From positions 1 to 64,000 of the forward strand of contig NZ_JAUZQD010000026.1 of NCBI RefSeq assembly GCF_030709675.1: a stretch of 64,000 bases of DNA. Direction: 5' to 3'. The notes under the pieces are model-generated. The model did no database searches, was not told where the DNA came from, and saw only the letters and a program-made list of their open reading frames with translations. Below, piece by piece: positions 8,441 through 17,182 of this stretch (its first letter is position 1; each line of letters starts with the position of its first letter). The position numbers were made by a program, and so were the translations under genes. The stretch is from Symbioplanes lichenis. Lineage in GTDB: Bacteria; Actinomycetota; Actinomycetes; Mycobacteriales; Micromonosporaceae.

Positions 8441-10218
8441 CGGCGGGCCCTCCCGAGGCAGGCGAGCAGCAGTTGGGTCAGGGCGCCCGCGCGCTCGTCG
8501 GCCCGCGGGAAGCGGTCGCCGGTCTTGAGCGGCTTGAGGCGGCTCTCGTCGACGGCGACGGGGACGGTGGTCAGCGGGGAGCACAGGAAGAAACGCAGGG
8601 TGATCCAGGGCTCGCGGTGCATGCCGAAGATGGCGCTCTGCTGGCCGAGCCCGCCGGCGACGCCGGAGCCGACCGCGGACATCACGAGGTCGCGGGGGAG
8701 CAGCAGGGAGCCCGAGCCGGGGCGCAGCGCGGCCTCGAGGTGCTGGTCGAGCGAGGGCAGCTGGACCAGCTGCGGCGCCTCGGCCATGGCGCCGCCGGGG
8801 ATCGGGATCTCGGCGGCCTCGCCGGTGTGGACGAGCTTCCAGAAGTTGTCGTGCTCGGAGAAGAACGTGAGCAGCCCGTCGGCCACCTGCATGGCCCGGC
8901 GTTGCCGCACGGCGGGGTCGGCGTTGCTGGCGCCCCAGAGGTACTGCAGCAGCCGCTCGCTCTCGCCCTGGGCGTGCAGCGTGCCGGCGGCCCAGCGCTC
9001 CATGGTGAAGGCCAGGTAGCCCGCGGTGCCGCGCAGCACCACGCCGGGGCGGCCGATCCGGGTCAGGCTCCAGCCCTGCTTCTCCAGCGCGGAGTGGATC
9101 AGGTCGCACTTGGTGACGGCGATCATGACCTGCAGCGGGCGGCCCTGATCGACGGCGAAGAGCCCGTCGACCATGGTGATCTCCTGGCCGATGTCGTCCT
9201 GGATGGTCTCGCGGTTGCCGCGGACGATCTCGGCGCCGTACGCGTCCACGGTGCCCGGGCGCAGGCTGCCGTCCAGCAGCATCCGCTCCTCGCTGGCCGA
9301 GTCGCTGCCCAGCCAGCCGGTGGCGTCCGCGGCCACGGCCGGGTCGACGACCCACACCAGGGTGTCGAAGGAGCGCAGCATCCCGGCCTCGCGGCGGGTG
9401 GTGCTGTTCTCCTGGAAGAGCTCGCCGGGCAGGTCGGCGACCCCGGTCCAGGTCCGCCGGCCGCCGCTGTCGGTGCGCAGGACCAGCGGCTGCCGGAACC
9501 CGCGGCCCCACTGCCGGGCCTGCCGCTCGCCGTCGAGGACCGTACGCCGGATCAGCTCCTTGATCGCCCCGAGCGCGTCGCGCAGCTGGTCGTCCAGGAT
9601 GCCGGCCGGGGTGGCCTGCCGGTCCATGCCCGTGGGCTTGATCGCCTCGCCGGTGCGCCGGGTCTCGTTGTAGCGGGCGATGCGCCGGCTCAGCGGCAGC
9701 TCCTCCAGCGGGCTCAGCTTGCGCAGCCGGATGCGGTGCGCCGCGGACCCCGATCCCCAGTCGTCGAGGTTGTCGAGGCTCTGCTTGAGCATCCGTACGA
9801 GCAGATAGGTCTTGCCGCTCGCGGGCGCGCCCATCGCGGCGACCATGTTCCACTCGTCGATGTGCTGCCGCCCGGCGCCGGTGTCGCCGGGATGGAACAC
9901 CGGGGCCGAGTCGGGGAAGATGTGCCCGCCGCCGCAGAGCAGATAGGTGTAGTCGACCTCGTGCTCCAGAAACGGCGGCTCGGTGGACAGCGCCGCCGGA
10001 TAGTTGCCGGCCAGCATGGTGACCCGCCACGGCAGCGCGCTGGTGCCGTCCGGGGCGCCGACCTCGAGCCGGAAGGACGGCGGCGAGCAGAAGCGGCCGG
10101 TCTCCTGGTCGACCCGCGGCGGGGTGCGGCCCAGCGGCTGCCGGCACACCGGGCACGAGGTGCCGAAGCGCTCGGCCGGGTCACCGGGCGGCGGCACGGG
10201 CGGTCTGCCCCGGCCCAT
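8437..10218 (-). CDS. P-loop GTPase with N-terminal zinc-binding region
   Basis: 593 residues from the ATG at 10218. An N-terminal CPVC pair and a later CGGGH could bind zinc. Walker A is GAPASGKT (residues 130-137), a DxxG-like switch motif DLPGE starts at residue 262, and TKCD (369-372) is the guanine-specificity motif [NT]KxD, so GTP is the expected nucleotide. LVWVVDP follows switch II, as in the TRAFAC class. No membrane segment is evident. It starts one base inside the upstream stop (TGATG) and overlaps the downstream partner gene, so the three proteins are probably made in step. Confidence 0.8.
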   Translation of the reverse strand: MGRGRPPVPPPGDPAERFGTSCPVCRQPLGRTPPRVDQETGRFCSPPSFRLEVGAPDGTSALPWRVTMLAGNYPAALSTEPPFLEHEVDYTYLLCGGGHIFPDSAPVFHPGDTGAGRQHIDEWNMVAAMGAPASGKTYLLVRMLKQSLDNLDDWGSGSAAHRIRLRKLSPLEELPLSRRIARYNETRRTGEAIKPTGMDRQATPAGILDDQLRDALGAIKELIRRTVLDGERQARQWGRGFRQPLVLRTDSGGRRTWTGVADLPGELFQENSTTRREAGMLRSFDTLVWVVDPAVAADATGWLGSDSASEERMLLDGSLRPGTVDAYGAEIVRGNRETIQDDIGQEITMVDGLFAVDQGRPLQVMIAVTKCDLIHSALEKQGWSLTRIGRPGVVLRGTAGYLAFTMERWAAGTLHAQGESERLLQYLWGASNADPAVRQRRAMQVADGLLTFFSEHDNFWKLVHTGEAAEIPIPGGAMAEAPQLVQLPSLDQHLEAALRPGSGSLLLPRDLVMSAVGSGVAGGLGQQSAIFGMHREPWITLRFFLCSPLTTVPVAVDESRLKPLKTGDRFPRADERAGALTQLLLACLGRARR

Positions 10219-10493
10219 CAGGAGAGACCCCACACCGCGAGGACGGTCACGGCCGCACCGGCCACGCCGAGGACCACGCCCGTACGCGCCCCGAGGCGCT
10301 GCCCCACCTTCGCCGCACTGCCGAGGTACTCCGCGACGGCCGACTCCACCTCCGCGTAGTCGGGGCGGCCGCTGCCGGCGCCGGTGTCGAGCCACTCGCC
10401 GAAGGTGTGCCCGTACGGGGCGAACCGGGCCGCCGGATCCCCGCAGCCGGCGCTGACCCGGTGCCGCAGGCGGCGTCGCCATGAGCTGAACAT
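10218..10493 (-). CDS. Small C-terminally anchored membrane protein
   Basis: 91 residues. The first 65 are polar, with the pattern FGEWLDTGAGSGRPDYAEVE. The last 25 are one hydrophobic segment (GVVLGVAGAAVTVLAVWGL), so this looks like a tail-anchored protein. It starts one base after the kinase stop and its stop overlaps the GTPase start. No family was recognised. Position suggests an adaptor between kinase and GTPase; that is inference. Confidence 0.7.
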   Translation of the reverse strand: MFSSWRRRLRHRVSAGCGDPAARFAPYGHTFGEWLDTGAGSGRPDYAEVESAVAEYLGSAAKVGQRLGARTGVVLGVAGAAVTVLAVWGLS

Positions 10494-10494
10494 G

Positions 10495-11892
10495 TCACTC
10501 CCCGATCACGAAGGCGGCGGCGGCCAGGACGAGCGCCGCGAGGACGATGCCGAGGCCCGACACCGACATCCAGAGGGCGGCGCGGCGCAGGGCGATCTCC
10601 TGAGCCGCCTCGCCGATCGCCCGGTAGGCCAGGTGCACGCGCTCGGGGCGGGTCGCCGGGCCCCGCAACGCGTGGTCGCGAATGCGCTCGAGGTCGCGGG
10701 CGAACGTGTGCACGAGGCTCTCGTCGGGCCACGGCCCGTCGCCGGGGTCGCCGTCCGCGCAGCGGCGCTCGGCGTCGCGTACACCGGAAAGCCAGGTCTC
10801 CGCCCACGGACCCGGCGCCTCCAGCGCGATCCGCCCGTCGGGCCCGAACGGGTGCGCGAGCGCGTCGGCCAGCGGCGCCCAGCGCGGGTCCGGCCAGTGC
10901 GCCCGCAGCGCGTGGCGGACGGCCTCCGCGCTGTCGGCGACGCGCCGCGACGGGTCGTCCGGGTCGGGCCCGAGCAGGGTGTGGTCGACCCAGTGCCGGC
11001 CGGCGAGCGCGCTGAGCACGACGGTGAGGAAGCCGAACCGGTCCTGGGCGTAGAGCAGCCCGGGCGTCAGGTGGCGCAGGCCCTCGGGGTCGTCGAGGCG
11101 CAGCGCGCGCAGCCCGGTGTATTCGTAGAGGGCGGTGCCGCGCAGTGCCCGCGGCGGCGGATCGGCCTGGGTGGCGGCGTCGGTGTCGATCAGCACGTAG
11201 CCGCTGCCGTCCTGGTGCGCGCACCAGCAGACGTTTTCCGGCTTGATGTCGCAGTGCGCCCAGCGCAGCTGGTGCAGCTGGTCGATGCCCGCGGCGAGCT
11301 GCGCGAAGTCGGCCAGGTGCTCGGTGCCGGGCCAGTGCCGCAGCGGCTCCCACGGCAGCGCCTCGATCTGCGGCGAGACCGCGAGCAGGACCAGGTCGGG
11401 CCGGGCCCCGCCGATCCACCGCGGCAGGCGGCTCTCCAGCTGGGCGACGATCTGGTCCGACGGTACGCCCAGCCGGGTGGTCACCGCGCCGGACAGCTGC
11501 TCGAGCCGCCCGTCGCCCCGCACCACCTGCACCGGGACGACCGCCCAGGGCGGCTCGATCGGGGTGCGCCGGGCCGCGCCGGGCAGATAGGTGTTGGCCC
11601 GCTGCAGCGCCGAGGCCTGCGCGTTGAGGTACTGCCGCAGCGTCTCCGCGTCGCCCAGGCTCGCGCAGGTGTAGATCTTCACGTGCCACGCGGGCCAGCC
11701 GGAGCGCTCGTTGCGCGCGGTGGTGAACACGACCTGCGTCCCGATCCGGCGCAGCTCCTGCCCGCCGCCGGTCGGCGGGACGTCGAAGTCGACGGTCTTG
11801 GGCGGCTCGTGCCCGGGCGGCGCCACGGTCAGCAGGGCCTGCCACTGCGGCCCGCTCAGGTCGACGACGAGGTCGTCATCGTGCTCAGCCAA
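10495..11892 (-). CDS. Divergent protein kinase-fold membrane protein
   Basis: 465 residues from a TTG start preceded by GGAGCAGGAG and overlapping the previous stop by 8 nt. The catalytic loop HCDIKPEN (213-220) fits HRDxKxxN, with Cys for Arg. The metal-binding DFG is DTD (236-238). A possible VAIK lysine is in WHVKIYT; no glycine-rich loop is visible. An activation-loop-like RGTALYEY follows. The C-terminus (about 441-463) is a membrane segment, so the kinase domain is probably cytoplasmic and tail-anchored. It could be an active atypical kinase or a pseudokinase; Asp215, Lys217, Asn220 and Asp236 are kept, which favours activity. Confidence 0.78.
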   Translation of the reverse strand: MAEHDDDLVVDLSGPQWQALLTVAPPGHEPPKTVDFDVPPTGGGQELRRIGTQVVFTTARNERSGWPAWHVKIYTCASLGDAETLRQYLNAQASALQRANTYLPGAARRTPIEPPWAVVPVQVVRGDGRLEQLSGAVTTRLGVPSDQIVAQLESRLPRWIGGARPDLVLLAVSPQIEALPWEPLRHWPGTEHLADFAQLAAGIDQLHQLRWAHCDIKPENVCWCAHQDGSGYVLIDTDAATQADPPPRALRGTALYEYTGLRALRLDDPEGLRHLTPGLLYAQDRFGFLTVVLSALAGRHWVDHTLLGPDPDDPSRRVADSAEAVRHALRAHWPDPRWAPLADALAHPFGPDGRIALEAPGPWAETWLSGVRDAERRCADGDPGDGPWPDESLVHTFARDLERIRDHALRGPATRPERVHLAYRAIGEAAQEIALRRAALWMSVSGLGIVLAALVLAAAAFVIGE

Positions 11893-12616
11893 CGGTGTGC
11901 TCCTGCTCCCATGCGATGTGGTAGTCGATGACCGTGGACGACCGGGAGCCGTCCACGTACTCGAGCTGTCCGGCCGGTCCCGCCACGGTGGGGCTGCCGT
12001 CGTCGCGCAGCGGCACGCCGTCGAGGCGCACCACGTAGCCGGGGCGGGCGGAGGTGCGGGCGAACTCGAGCGTGCGGCCGTGGCGGCGCAGCACGACCAG
12101 CTGGCCACGCGGGACGAAGGTGGCGTAGGCGGGCAGGCGGAAGCCGGTGGGCCGCTCGCCCCGCACGCTCCAGCGGCCCAGCGGCACCCAGCCGGGCTGC
12201 GCGCCGAGGTGACAGCGCCAGTCGAAGCCCGTGCCGTAGCGGAGCGTGAGCCGGGCGAAGAGGGGTGGCGCCGGCTTCTCGTAGGGGCGGGTCGCGGCGA
12301 CCGGCCGGGGCTGCAGCGGGACGGCCGGCGGGCGGAACACGAAGCGGTGACCCGGCTCGGGGAGGCCGGCGTCCTCGTCGAAGTGGACGTTGTCGACGCG
12401 GGCGGCGGGCAGCTGCGCGTCGAGGTTGCGGACCAGCGTCTGGAAGATCCGGCGCCGCGTTCCGGTGCCCAGCGACGGCCACGTCGTCACGGTCACGTGC
12501 AGCCGCAGCCGCGCGGCGTGCAGACCGGTGGCGTTGGCCGTCACGCAGTAGCGGTCGACCTCGGCCCGGAAGGCGTCGGCGACCCGGCGCTCGAAACGGG
12601 AGTCCGGTTCGCTCAT
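11885..12616 (-). CDS. Uncharacterised beta-rich protein of the GTPase operon
   Basis: 243 residues, starting MSEPDSRFERRVADAF. An N-terminal alpha/beta part (1-85) is followed by a Pro-rich link and a beta-rich C-terminal half (115-235) with a YVVRLDGVPLRDDG-like hairpin. That half recalls FHA domains but lacks their clear SxxH signature, so I do not assign it. The ATG overlaps the stop of the SEDS fusion (ATGA) and the C-terminus overlaps the kinase start. No signal peptide or membrane segment is seen. Confidence 0.65.
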   Translation of the reverse strand: MSEPDSRFERRVADAFRAEVDRYCVTANATGLHAARLRLHVTVTTWPSLGTGTRRRIFQTLVRNLDAQLPAARVDNVHFDEDAGLPEPGHRFVFRPPAVPLQPRPVAATRPYEKPAPPLFARLTLRYGTGFDWRCHLGAQPGWVPLGRWSVRGERPTGFRLPAYATFVPRGQLVVLRRHGRTLEFARTSARPGYVVRLDGVPLRDDGSPTVAGPAGQLEYVDGSRSSTVIDYHIAWEQEHTVG

Positions 12617-15555
12617 GTGCTCGCTCCGATCGCCTCGACGATGGTCGTGGTCAGCTCGCGTGCCCGGGCCTCGCCGGCCTCGGCCACCACCGCGTACGCG
12701 ACCGGCCCGCGGAACCCGGCCCGCCAGCTCACGTCGCCGGTGCCGCCCGACCATGTGCGCTCGCCGCTCGTCCGGCTCACCGCGCGCCGGCCGCCGGTGG
12801 TGATCCGCTCGTGCGTGACCGGGTCGGTGACCGCGACGACCAGCCGCGGATGGACGGTGGTGCCGCCGGTGGCGTGCGTGGCGGCGGCCGCGGCCACGGT
12901 CAGCGGGGTGGCCCGGGCGACGCCCTCGGCGCGGCAGCCGCCCTTGGTGCCGGCGAGGCGCCCGGTCGTGGCCGGATCGGGCTCCCGGCAGCTCCAGTCG
13001 GTGCCGGCGGGCAGCACGTCCTCCGCCGTGCCGAGCGGGAAGCGGCGGCCCAGCCCGTCGTTGGTGAGGTTGCGGACGGGGACGGTCGCGGGGCGGGTCA
13101 GGGACCAGCGCCAGCAGTCCGCGGGGGCGGTGCTGCCCCGGGACCGGCGGGGGCAGCCCGGGTCGGCGCTGTCGTCGGTGCGGTGCGGCCGGACGTACCG
13201 GAAGTGCCGGCGGGTGAACTCGCGGATGCGCTCGTCGTCACCGGGCCGGGCGCGGGCCGGGGCCCGGTCGGCCCCGGCGGCGGCCAGCACGTCGCCGGTG
13301 CTCGCGTCCAGCACGACGATCGCGGCGCGGCCGGAGCTGCCCTCCAGGGCCCGGGCGGCGATGTGCTGCAGGCGGGCGTCGAGGGTCACGTCGAGCACGC
13401 CGTCGCTCCAGCCGCCGGCGGGGACGGGCAGCAGGCGCCGGCCGAGCGTGGTTCCGGCGCTGCCGTGCAGCACGGCGGGGTAGGAGCTCTCCAGGATGCC
13501 GGCGGGGCCGGTGCCCGTACGGATGAGGCCGGTCAGATCCTCCGCGGTGAGCCCGTGCAGCTCCGCGTCGCGCGCCGGCCGCCACGTGCCGTCGGTGCGC
13601 ACGAAGTCGAAGCCGGGGCGCCCGCGCAGGCGCAGCTCGACGCGGGTGCGGTTGAGCGCGATCCGGTCGGTGGAGCAGGCTTCCGGGTCGGGCTGCGGGG
13701 ACGTGAGACCGGCGGTGTCGGCCGTACGCCCGGCGCAGGCGGGACGCTGTTCGCCGTACGACGTCGGCGCGCGCAGACTGCCGAGACGCGGAGCGGGATA
13801 GGGGCGCAGGACGGCCCCGGCGACCATGAGCAGCACGAGCGCGAGGGGGATCGCGGCGCTCGGGGGGCGTACCGGATGGCCGGGGGCCGGATCGGTGTCC
13901 CGGTGCGCGGCGCGGGCGCAGGCGATGACCAGCACGACGCCGAGCACCAAGGCGAGAGTGGACTGGCCGCCGCGCGACAGCAGCGGCGCCGGGATGCCGG
14001 TGTGCGGCACCAGCCCGGCCGTGGCGGCCAGTACGACCAGGAACTGCCCGGCCAGCATCGTGCCGAGCCCCGCCGCGAAGAGGCTCAGCACCGACGGGTT
14101 CTCCGGCGCGGGCGGCGGCGCCCCGGCCCGGGCCAGGGCGGCGGCGAGCAGCGCGACGAGCAGGCCGATGGCGGCGACGACAAGACCGCCGAGCTTGTTC
14201 CAGACCACGGCGAGGACGAAGTCGGTCGGCCCGGCGGTGACCGCGGCGGAGGCGGTGTCGGCCAGCCCGCGGCCCCACAACCCGCCGTCGGCCAGCGCGG
14301 CGAGAGACCGCGCGACCTGCGAGCGCTCGCTCTCCACGTCGGCCGCCAGCGCGCGGCGGCACGTCACCCACCCGTCGGGGGCTTCGGTGTTCCCCGGTAC
14401 GGCCGCCGGCGCGCACGCCGCGTCCCAGCGGTACACCCACGGGTCGTTCCAGACCCGCCCGCGCTCGCCCACGTAGTCGGTGGTGAACAGGGCCGCCCCG
14501 GCGACGATCCCGGCCACGGCGACCAGCGTGAACAGCCGGTACGCGTGCAGCAAGCGCAGCGTGAACCCGGCCCGCCCCTCGCCCCGGGCGTCCAGCTCGG
14601 TGTTGCGCCGGGTGGCCGCCCAGGTGACCCCGGCCGTGAGCAGCGCGGCGGGCACCAGCGTGCCGAAGTCGCGGCGCAGGGCGGCGGTCACCGCGACGAC
14701 CGCGAAGAGCCCGAGCGGGAGCCCCGCGAAGCGCCACGTCCGGTAGATCGCGCGCAGCCGGGACCACGTACTGGCGCCGGTGGTCTGCCGCAGCGTGTGG
14801 ACGGTCGCGGAGAAGCTGACCGACCGGAACCGGAACGCGTCCCGCGCCACCACGAAGGCGAGGGCGGCGAGCAGGACGAGCTTGCCGTACTCGGGGGTGG
14901 CGACCGGGCCGAGGGTGAGCGCCGGGCTGCCGCCGCCGGCCAGAGGCAGCAGGAACGGCACCGCCACCGCGGCGACCAGCAGCAGGGTGAGGCGGGCGGA
15001 GTGGATGCGTTCGAGGCGCTCGCCGTGCGCGGCCCAGGCGGCGGCCCTCCGGCCCGGCAGCTTCCCGGTGCGCAGGAGCACGACGACCAGGGCGATGCCG
15101 AGGGCCGGCTGGATCAGCGCGGACCACGCGGCCTCGAGGGCGTCACCGCCGAAGGCCGCGGCGAAAGGGGCGTGCGGGTCGGGCAGGACCACCAGGCGTA
15201 CGGCCAGCAGCCCGCCCAGATGCAGCAGCACCGTGCCCGTGATCAGGACGGCCAGCGCCGGGCCGGGCACGCCGTACGCGCGGGCCGCCCGGTGGGTGAT
15301 CGTCGTGCGGCGCACCGCGGTCAGGCCCAGCGCCACGACGGCGGTGGTCAGGGGCAGGACCCAGACGGCGTACGGGGCTCCGGCGGCCACGAACGGGACG
15401 GCCAGCAGCACGTGCGGCAACCACAGGGCGGCCTGGTTCCGCGGCGGCACGAGGGGGCGCCGCGCCGCCCGGGCCGCCGTGACGGCGGCGAGGAGCAGGG
15501 CGGCGAGGACGAGGAGGCTGCCGGGCGCGGGCCCGGTCAGCAGGCGCGTGACGAT
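12613..15555 (-). CDS. FtsW/RodA-type SEDS protein fused to a degenerate transpeptidase
   Basis: About 980 residues. The N-terminal two thirds are a multi-pass SEDS glycosyltransferase: the essential Asp is kept in TDFVLAVVWNKLGG (Asp at 14223-14221), and TGIPAPLLSRGGQS matches the family's late loop. The C-terminal third aligns by eye with PBP2-type transpeptidases (GVARATPLTVAAAAATHATGG matches their GxxxxxTPLQ helix). However, the SxxK nucleophile motif, SxN and KTG are all missing (KTG position reads SGGTG). So the polymerase half may work while the cross-linking half is probably only a binding platform. The frame stays coding past the first GTG (15450) to an AUC at 15555 placed 7 nt after GGAGGTG, and includes another hydrophobic segment. 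It heads the GTPase operon. Confidence 0.85.
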   Translation of the reverse strand: MVTRLLTGPAPGSLLVLAALLLAAVTAARAARRPLVPPRNQAALWLPHVLLAVPFVAAGAPYAVWVLPLTTAVVALGLTAVRRTTITHRAARAYGVPGPALAVLITGTVLLHLGGLLAVRLVVLPDPHAPFAAAFGGDALEAAWSALIQPALGIALVVVLLRTGKLPGRRAAAWAAHGERLERIHSARLTLLLVAAVAVPFLLPLAGGGSPALTLGPVATPEYGKLVLLAALAFVVARDAFRFRSVSFSATVHTLRQTTGASTWSRLRAIYRTWRFAGLPLGLFAVVAVTAALRRDFGTLVPAALLTAGVTWAATRRNTELDARGEGRAGFTLRLLHAYRLFTLVAVAGIVAGAALFTTDYVGERGRVWNDPWVYRWDAACAPAAVPGNTEAPDGWVTCRRALAADVESERSQVARSLAALADGGLWGRGLADTASAAVTAGPTDFVLAVVWNKLGGLVVAAIGLLVALLAAALARAGAPPPAPENPSVLSLFAAGLGTMLAGQFLVVLAATAGLVPHTGIPAPLLSRGGQSTLALVLGVVLVIACARAAHRDTDPAPGHPVRPPSAAIPLALVLLMVAGAVLRPYPAPRLGSLRAPTSYGEQRPACAGRTADTAGLTSPQPDPEACSTDRIALNRTRVELRLRGRPGFDFVRTDGTWRPARDAELHGLTAEDLTGLIRTGTGPAGILESSYPAVLHGSAGTTLGRRLLPVPAGGWSDGVLDVTLDARLQHIAARALEGSSGRAAIVVLDASTGDVLAAAGADRAPARARPGDDERIREFTRRHFRYVRPHRTDDSADPGCPRRSRGSTAPADCWRWSLTRPATVPVRNLTNDGLGRRFPLGTAEDVLPAGTDWSCREPDPATTGRLAGTKGGCRAEGVARATPLTVAAAAATHATGGTTVHPRLVVAVTDPVTHERITTGGRRAVSRTSGERTWSGGTGDVSWRAGFRGPVAYAVVAEAGEARARELTTTIVEAIGAST

Positions 15556-15743
15556 GTGCCGACACCTCCGCGATGCACGGCTTGTGAGCGAAAAGGGGGG
15601 AAATCACAAGCTATGCACAGCGGAGGCGGACGGTAAATGGCCGTACGGACAAAGCGATTCCCGGAAGAGTGACCCTTCCCGGACGGGTTAACCGGGACGG
15701 CCGGAATCGTTTCCGACGCTCGTCCCTATGTTGATTTCTCCGC

Positions 15744-16079
15744 TCAGAGCAGCTTGCGCAGCTTGAGCAGATCGAAGGGATTCGCCTTCACTTTCACCTG
15801 GCCCGAGGTGATCGCCTTGGTGACGTCGAGACGCCCGGAGGTCAGCGCGACCAGGTCGTCGCTGGCCGCGGTCAGGGCGATCTTGGCCTTGGGGTCGTCG
15901 CCGTCGGCGATGTCCACCAGGCGGCCGCCCTCGAGCCGCCCGTGGAAGGCCGTCTCCAGGTCGGGCACCCGGCAGGCCAGCGTGCGGTCCAGATCGAGCT
16001 TGCCCCGCGTCTCGGCGTTGCGGTCCAGCCGCGCGGCGAGCTTGTCCAGTGCCTGGCGGCATTCCTCCACGGTGGCCAT
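15744..16079 (-). CDS. SCP2 sterol-carrier-like protein
   Basis: 111 residues, beginning MATVEECRQALDKLAARL. The pattern DIADGDDPKAKIALTAASDDLVALTSGRLDVTKAITSGQVKVKA is that of the SCP2 sterol-binding fold, which carries lipids or other hydrophobic ligands. It lies upstream of the GTPase operon in the same direction, with 188 bp between, and is divergent from the phasin-like gene. It ends KLRKLL. The ligand cannot be read from sequence. Confidence 0.82.
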   Translation of the reverse strand: MATVEECRQALDKLAARLDRNAETRGKLDLDRTLACRVPDLETAFHGRLEGGRLVDIADGDDPKAKIALTAASDDLVALTSGRLDVTKAITSGQVKVKANPFDLLKLRKLL

Positions 16080-16243
16080 GAGCGCCCTTTCGTCGTTGCG
16101 TGGCCGCGGGCCGATCCGCGACACCCGGTTGCTTCGGAGGACGGTACCCGGCTGCGGGGCGGGGTAAGCCCGGTAGCGTGGCACCAGCGACATCGTGATC
16201 GCGCGCGGGTGACGGGCCGCGCCGACGGATTGGGGAGCGGACG

Positions 16244-16861
16244 ATGCAGAACGCATGGCAGGCGTATCTGGAAATGGCGCTCGGGCTGACCGAGGTGCCG
16301 CGCAAGCGAGCCCAGAAGGTGGCCGGGGAGCTGCTCTCCAAGGGTGGCGCGACCGCCGGGCAGCTGCAGGGTCTCGTCGGGGACCTGGTGACCGCGAGCG
16401 CGTCGAACCGGGAGGCGCTGACCAACCTGGTGCGCTACGAGGTGGACCGGGCGCTCGGGCGGGTCGGCCTGGCCACCGCCGAGGAGGTCGCCGACCTGAC
16501 CGCGCGGGTCAAGGACCTGGAGCGGGAGCTGGCGGCGGCGCAGGCCGGGCCGGACGGGGCGGCGGCGATCGACGAGCAGGCGAAGATCGCGCCGGTGGGT
16601 CAGGACGAGGTTGCCTCTCCGGCGGCGCCGGTCAAGAAGACCGTGGCGAAGAAGGCGGTGAAGAAGGCCGCTCCGGCGAAGAAGACGGCGCTGCCGCCGT
16701 CGATCGCGCCGATTCCGGACGTGACGCCGTCGGACGTGGCGCCCGCGCGGGCCAAGAAGACCGCGAAGGCCGCCGGGACCGCGCCCGTGAAGAAGGCGCC
16801 CGGCACGCGGGTGGCCAAGAAGGCCGTGCCGCCGCTCGACCTCCCGGAGGGGACCCTGTGA
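16244..16861 (+). CDS. Phasin-like protein with lysine/alanine-rich tail
   Basis: 205 residues. The first 100 residues (MQNAWQAYLEMALGLTEVPRKR onward) are helical and end in a coiled coil (VADLTARVKDLERELAA), as in polyhydroxyalkanoate regulator or phasin-type proteins. The remainder is a low-complexity tail of KKTVAKKA/PAKK units like those of histone-like actinobacterial proteins, which may bind nucleic acid or granule surfaces. A TAGCGT hexamer about 70 bp upstream could be its -10. The stop overlaps the next start (GTGA). Confidence 0.7.
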   Translation: MQNAWQAYLEMALGLTEVPRKRAQKVAGELLSKGGATAGQLQGLVGDLVTASASNREALTNLVRYEVDRALGRVGLATAEEVADLTARVKDLERELAAAQAGPDGAAAIDEQAKIAPVGQDEVASPAAPVKKTVAKKAVKKAAPAKKTALPPSIAPIPDVTPSDVAPARAKKTAKAAGTAPVKKAPGTRVAKKAVPPLDLPEGTL

Positions 16862-17154
16862 GCTATCCGCAGCCCGGGCCTCGTCCCGGCCCGCCTCCCG
16901 GCGGTTTTCGCCCGGGTCCGCCGCCCGGTGGCTTCCGGCCCGGTCCGCCGCCCGGGGTGTCCGCCGCCGCGCCCGCGCGGGCCGAGGTGACGCCGGGGAT
17001 CCTGGACGGGTCCGAGTCGACCGGGCACCCGGCCGTCGACGCGGTGCTGCGGTCGCTGGCCAACGCGGCCACGCTGGCGCCGGGCGAGCAGATCGCCGAG
17101 TACGAGGCCGCGCACCAGGTGCTCCAGGAGACGCTGGCTAGCATCGACCGGTGA
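16858..17154 (+). CDS. Small Pro/Gly-rich hypothetical protein
   Basis: 98 residues from a GTG that overlaps the phasin-like stop. Residues 1-35 are PPGGFRPGP repeats (three copies). The rest is a compact helical domain (ILDGSESTGHPAVDAVLRSLAN to the end) that looks like a conserved actinobacterial protein encoded just before tlyA. Function is unknown. It is probably co-transcribed with its neighbours, with tlyA starting 28 bp later. Confidence 0.65.
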   Translation: MSYPQPGPRPGPPPGGFRPGPPPGGFRPGPPPGVSAAAPARAEVTPGILDGSESTGHPAVDAVLRSLANAATLAPGEQIAEYEAAHQVLQETLASIDR

Positions 17155-17182
17155 TAGTGCGTACCTCGGAAAAGGTTCTCTG

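Noticed and set aside
8441..10156. Extension of the GAP1-like frame across the GTPase gene
   Set aside because: The upstream part of this open frame is Arg/Ala/Pro-rich shadow of the GTPase; the real start is ATG 8440, which has a ribosome site and an overlap with the GTPase stop.
12265..15636. 1123-codon plus-strand frame opposite the SEDS fusion
   Set aside because: Composition is Gly/Arg/Ala with no recognisable domain; a high-GC antisense shadow.
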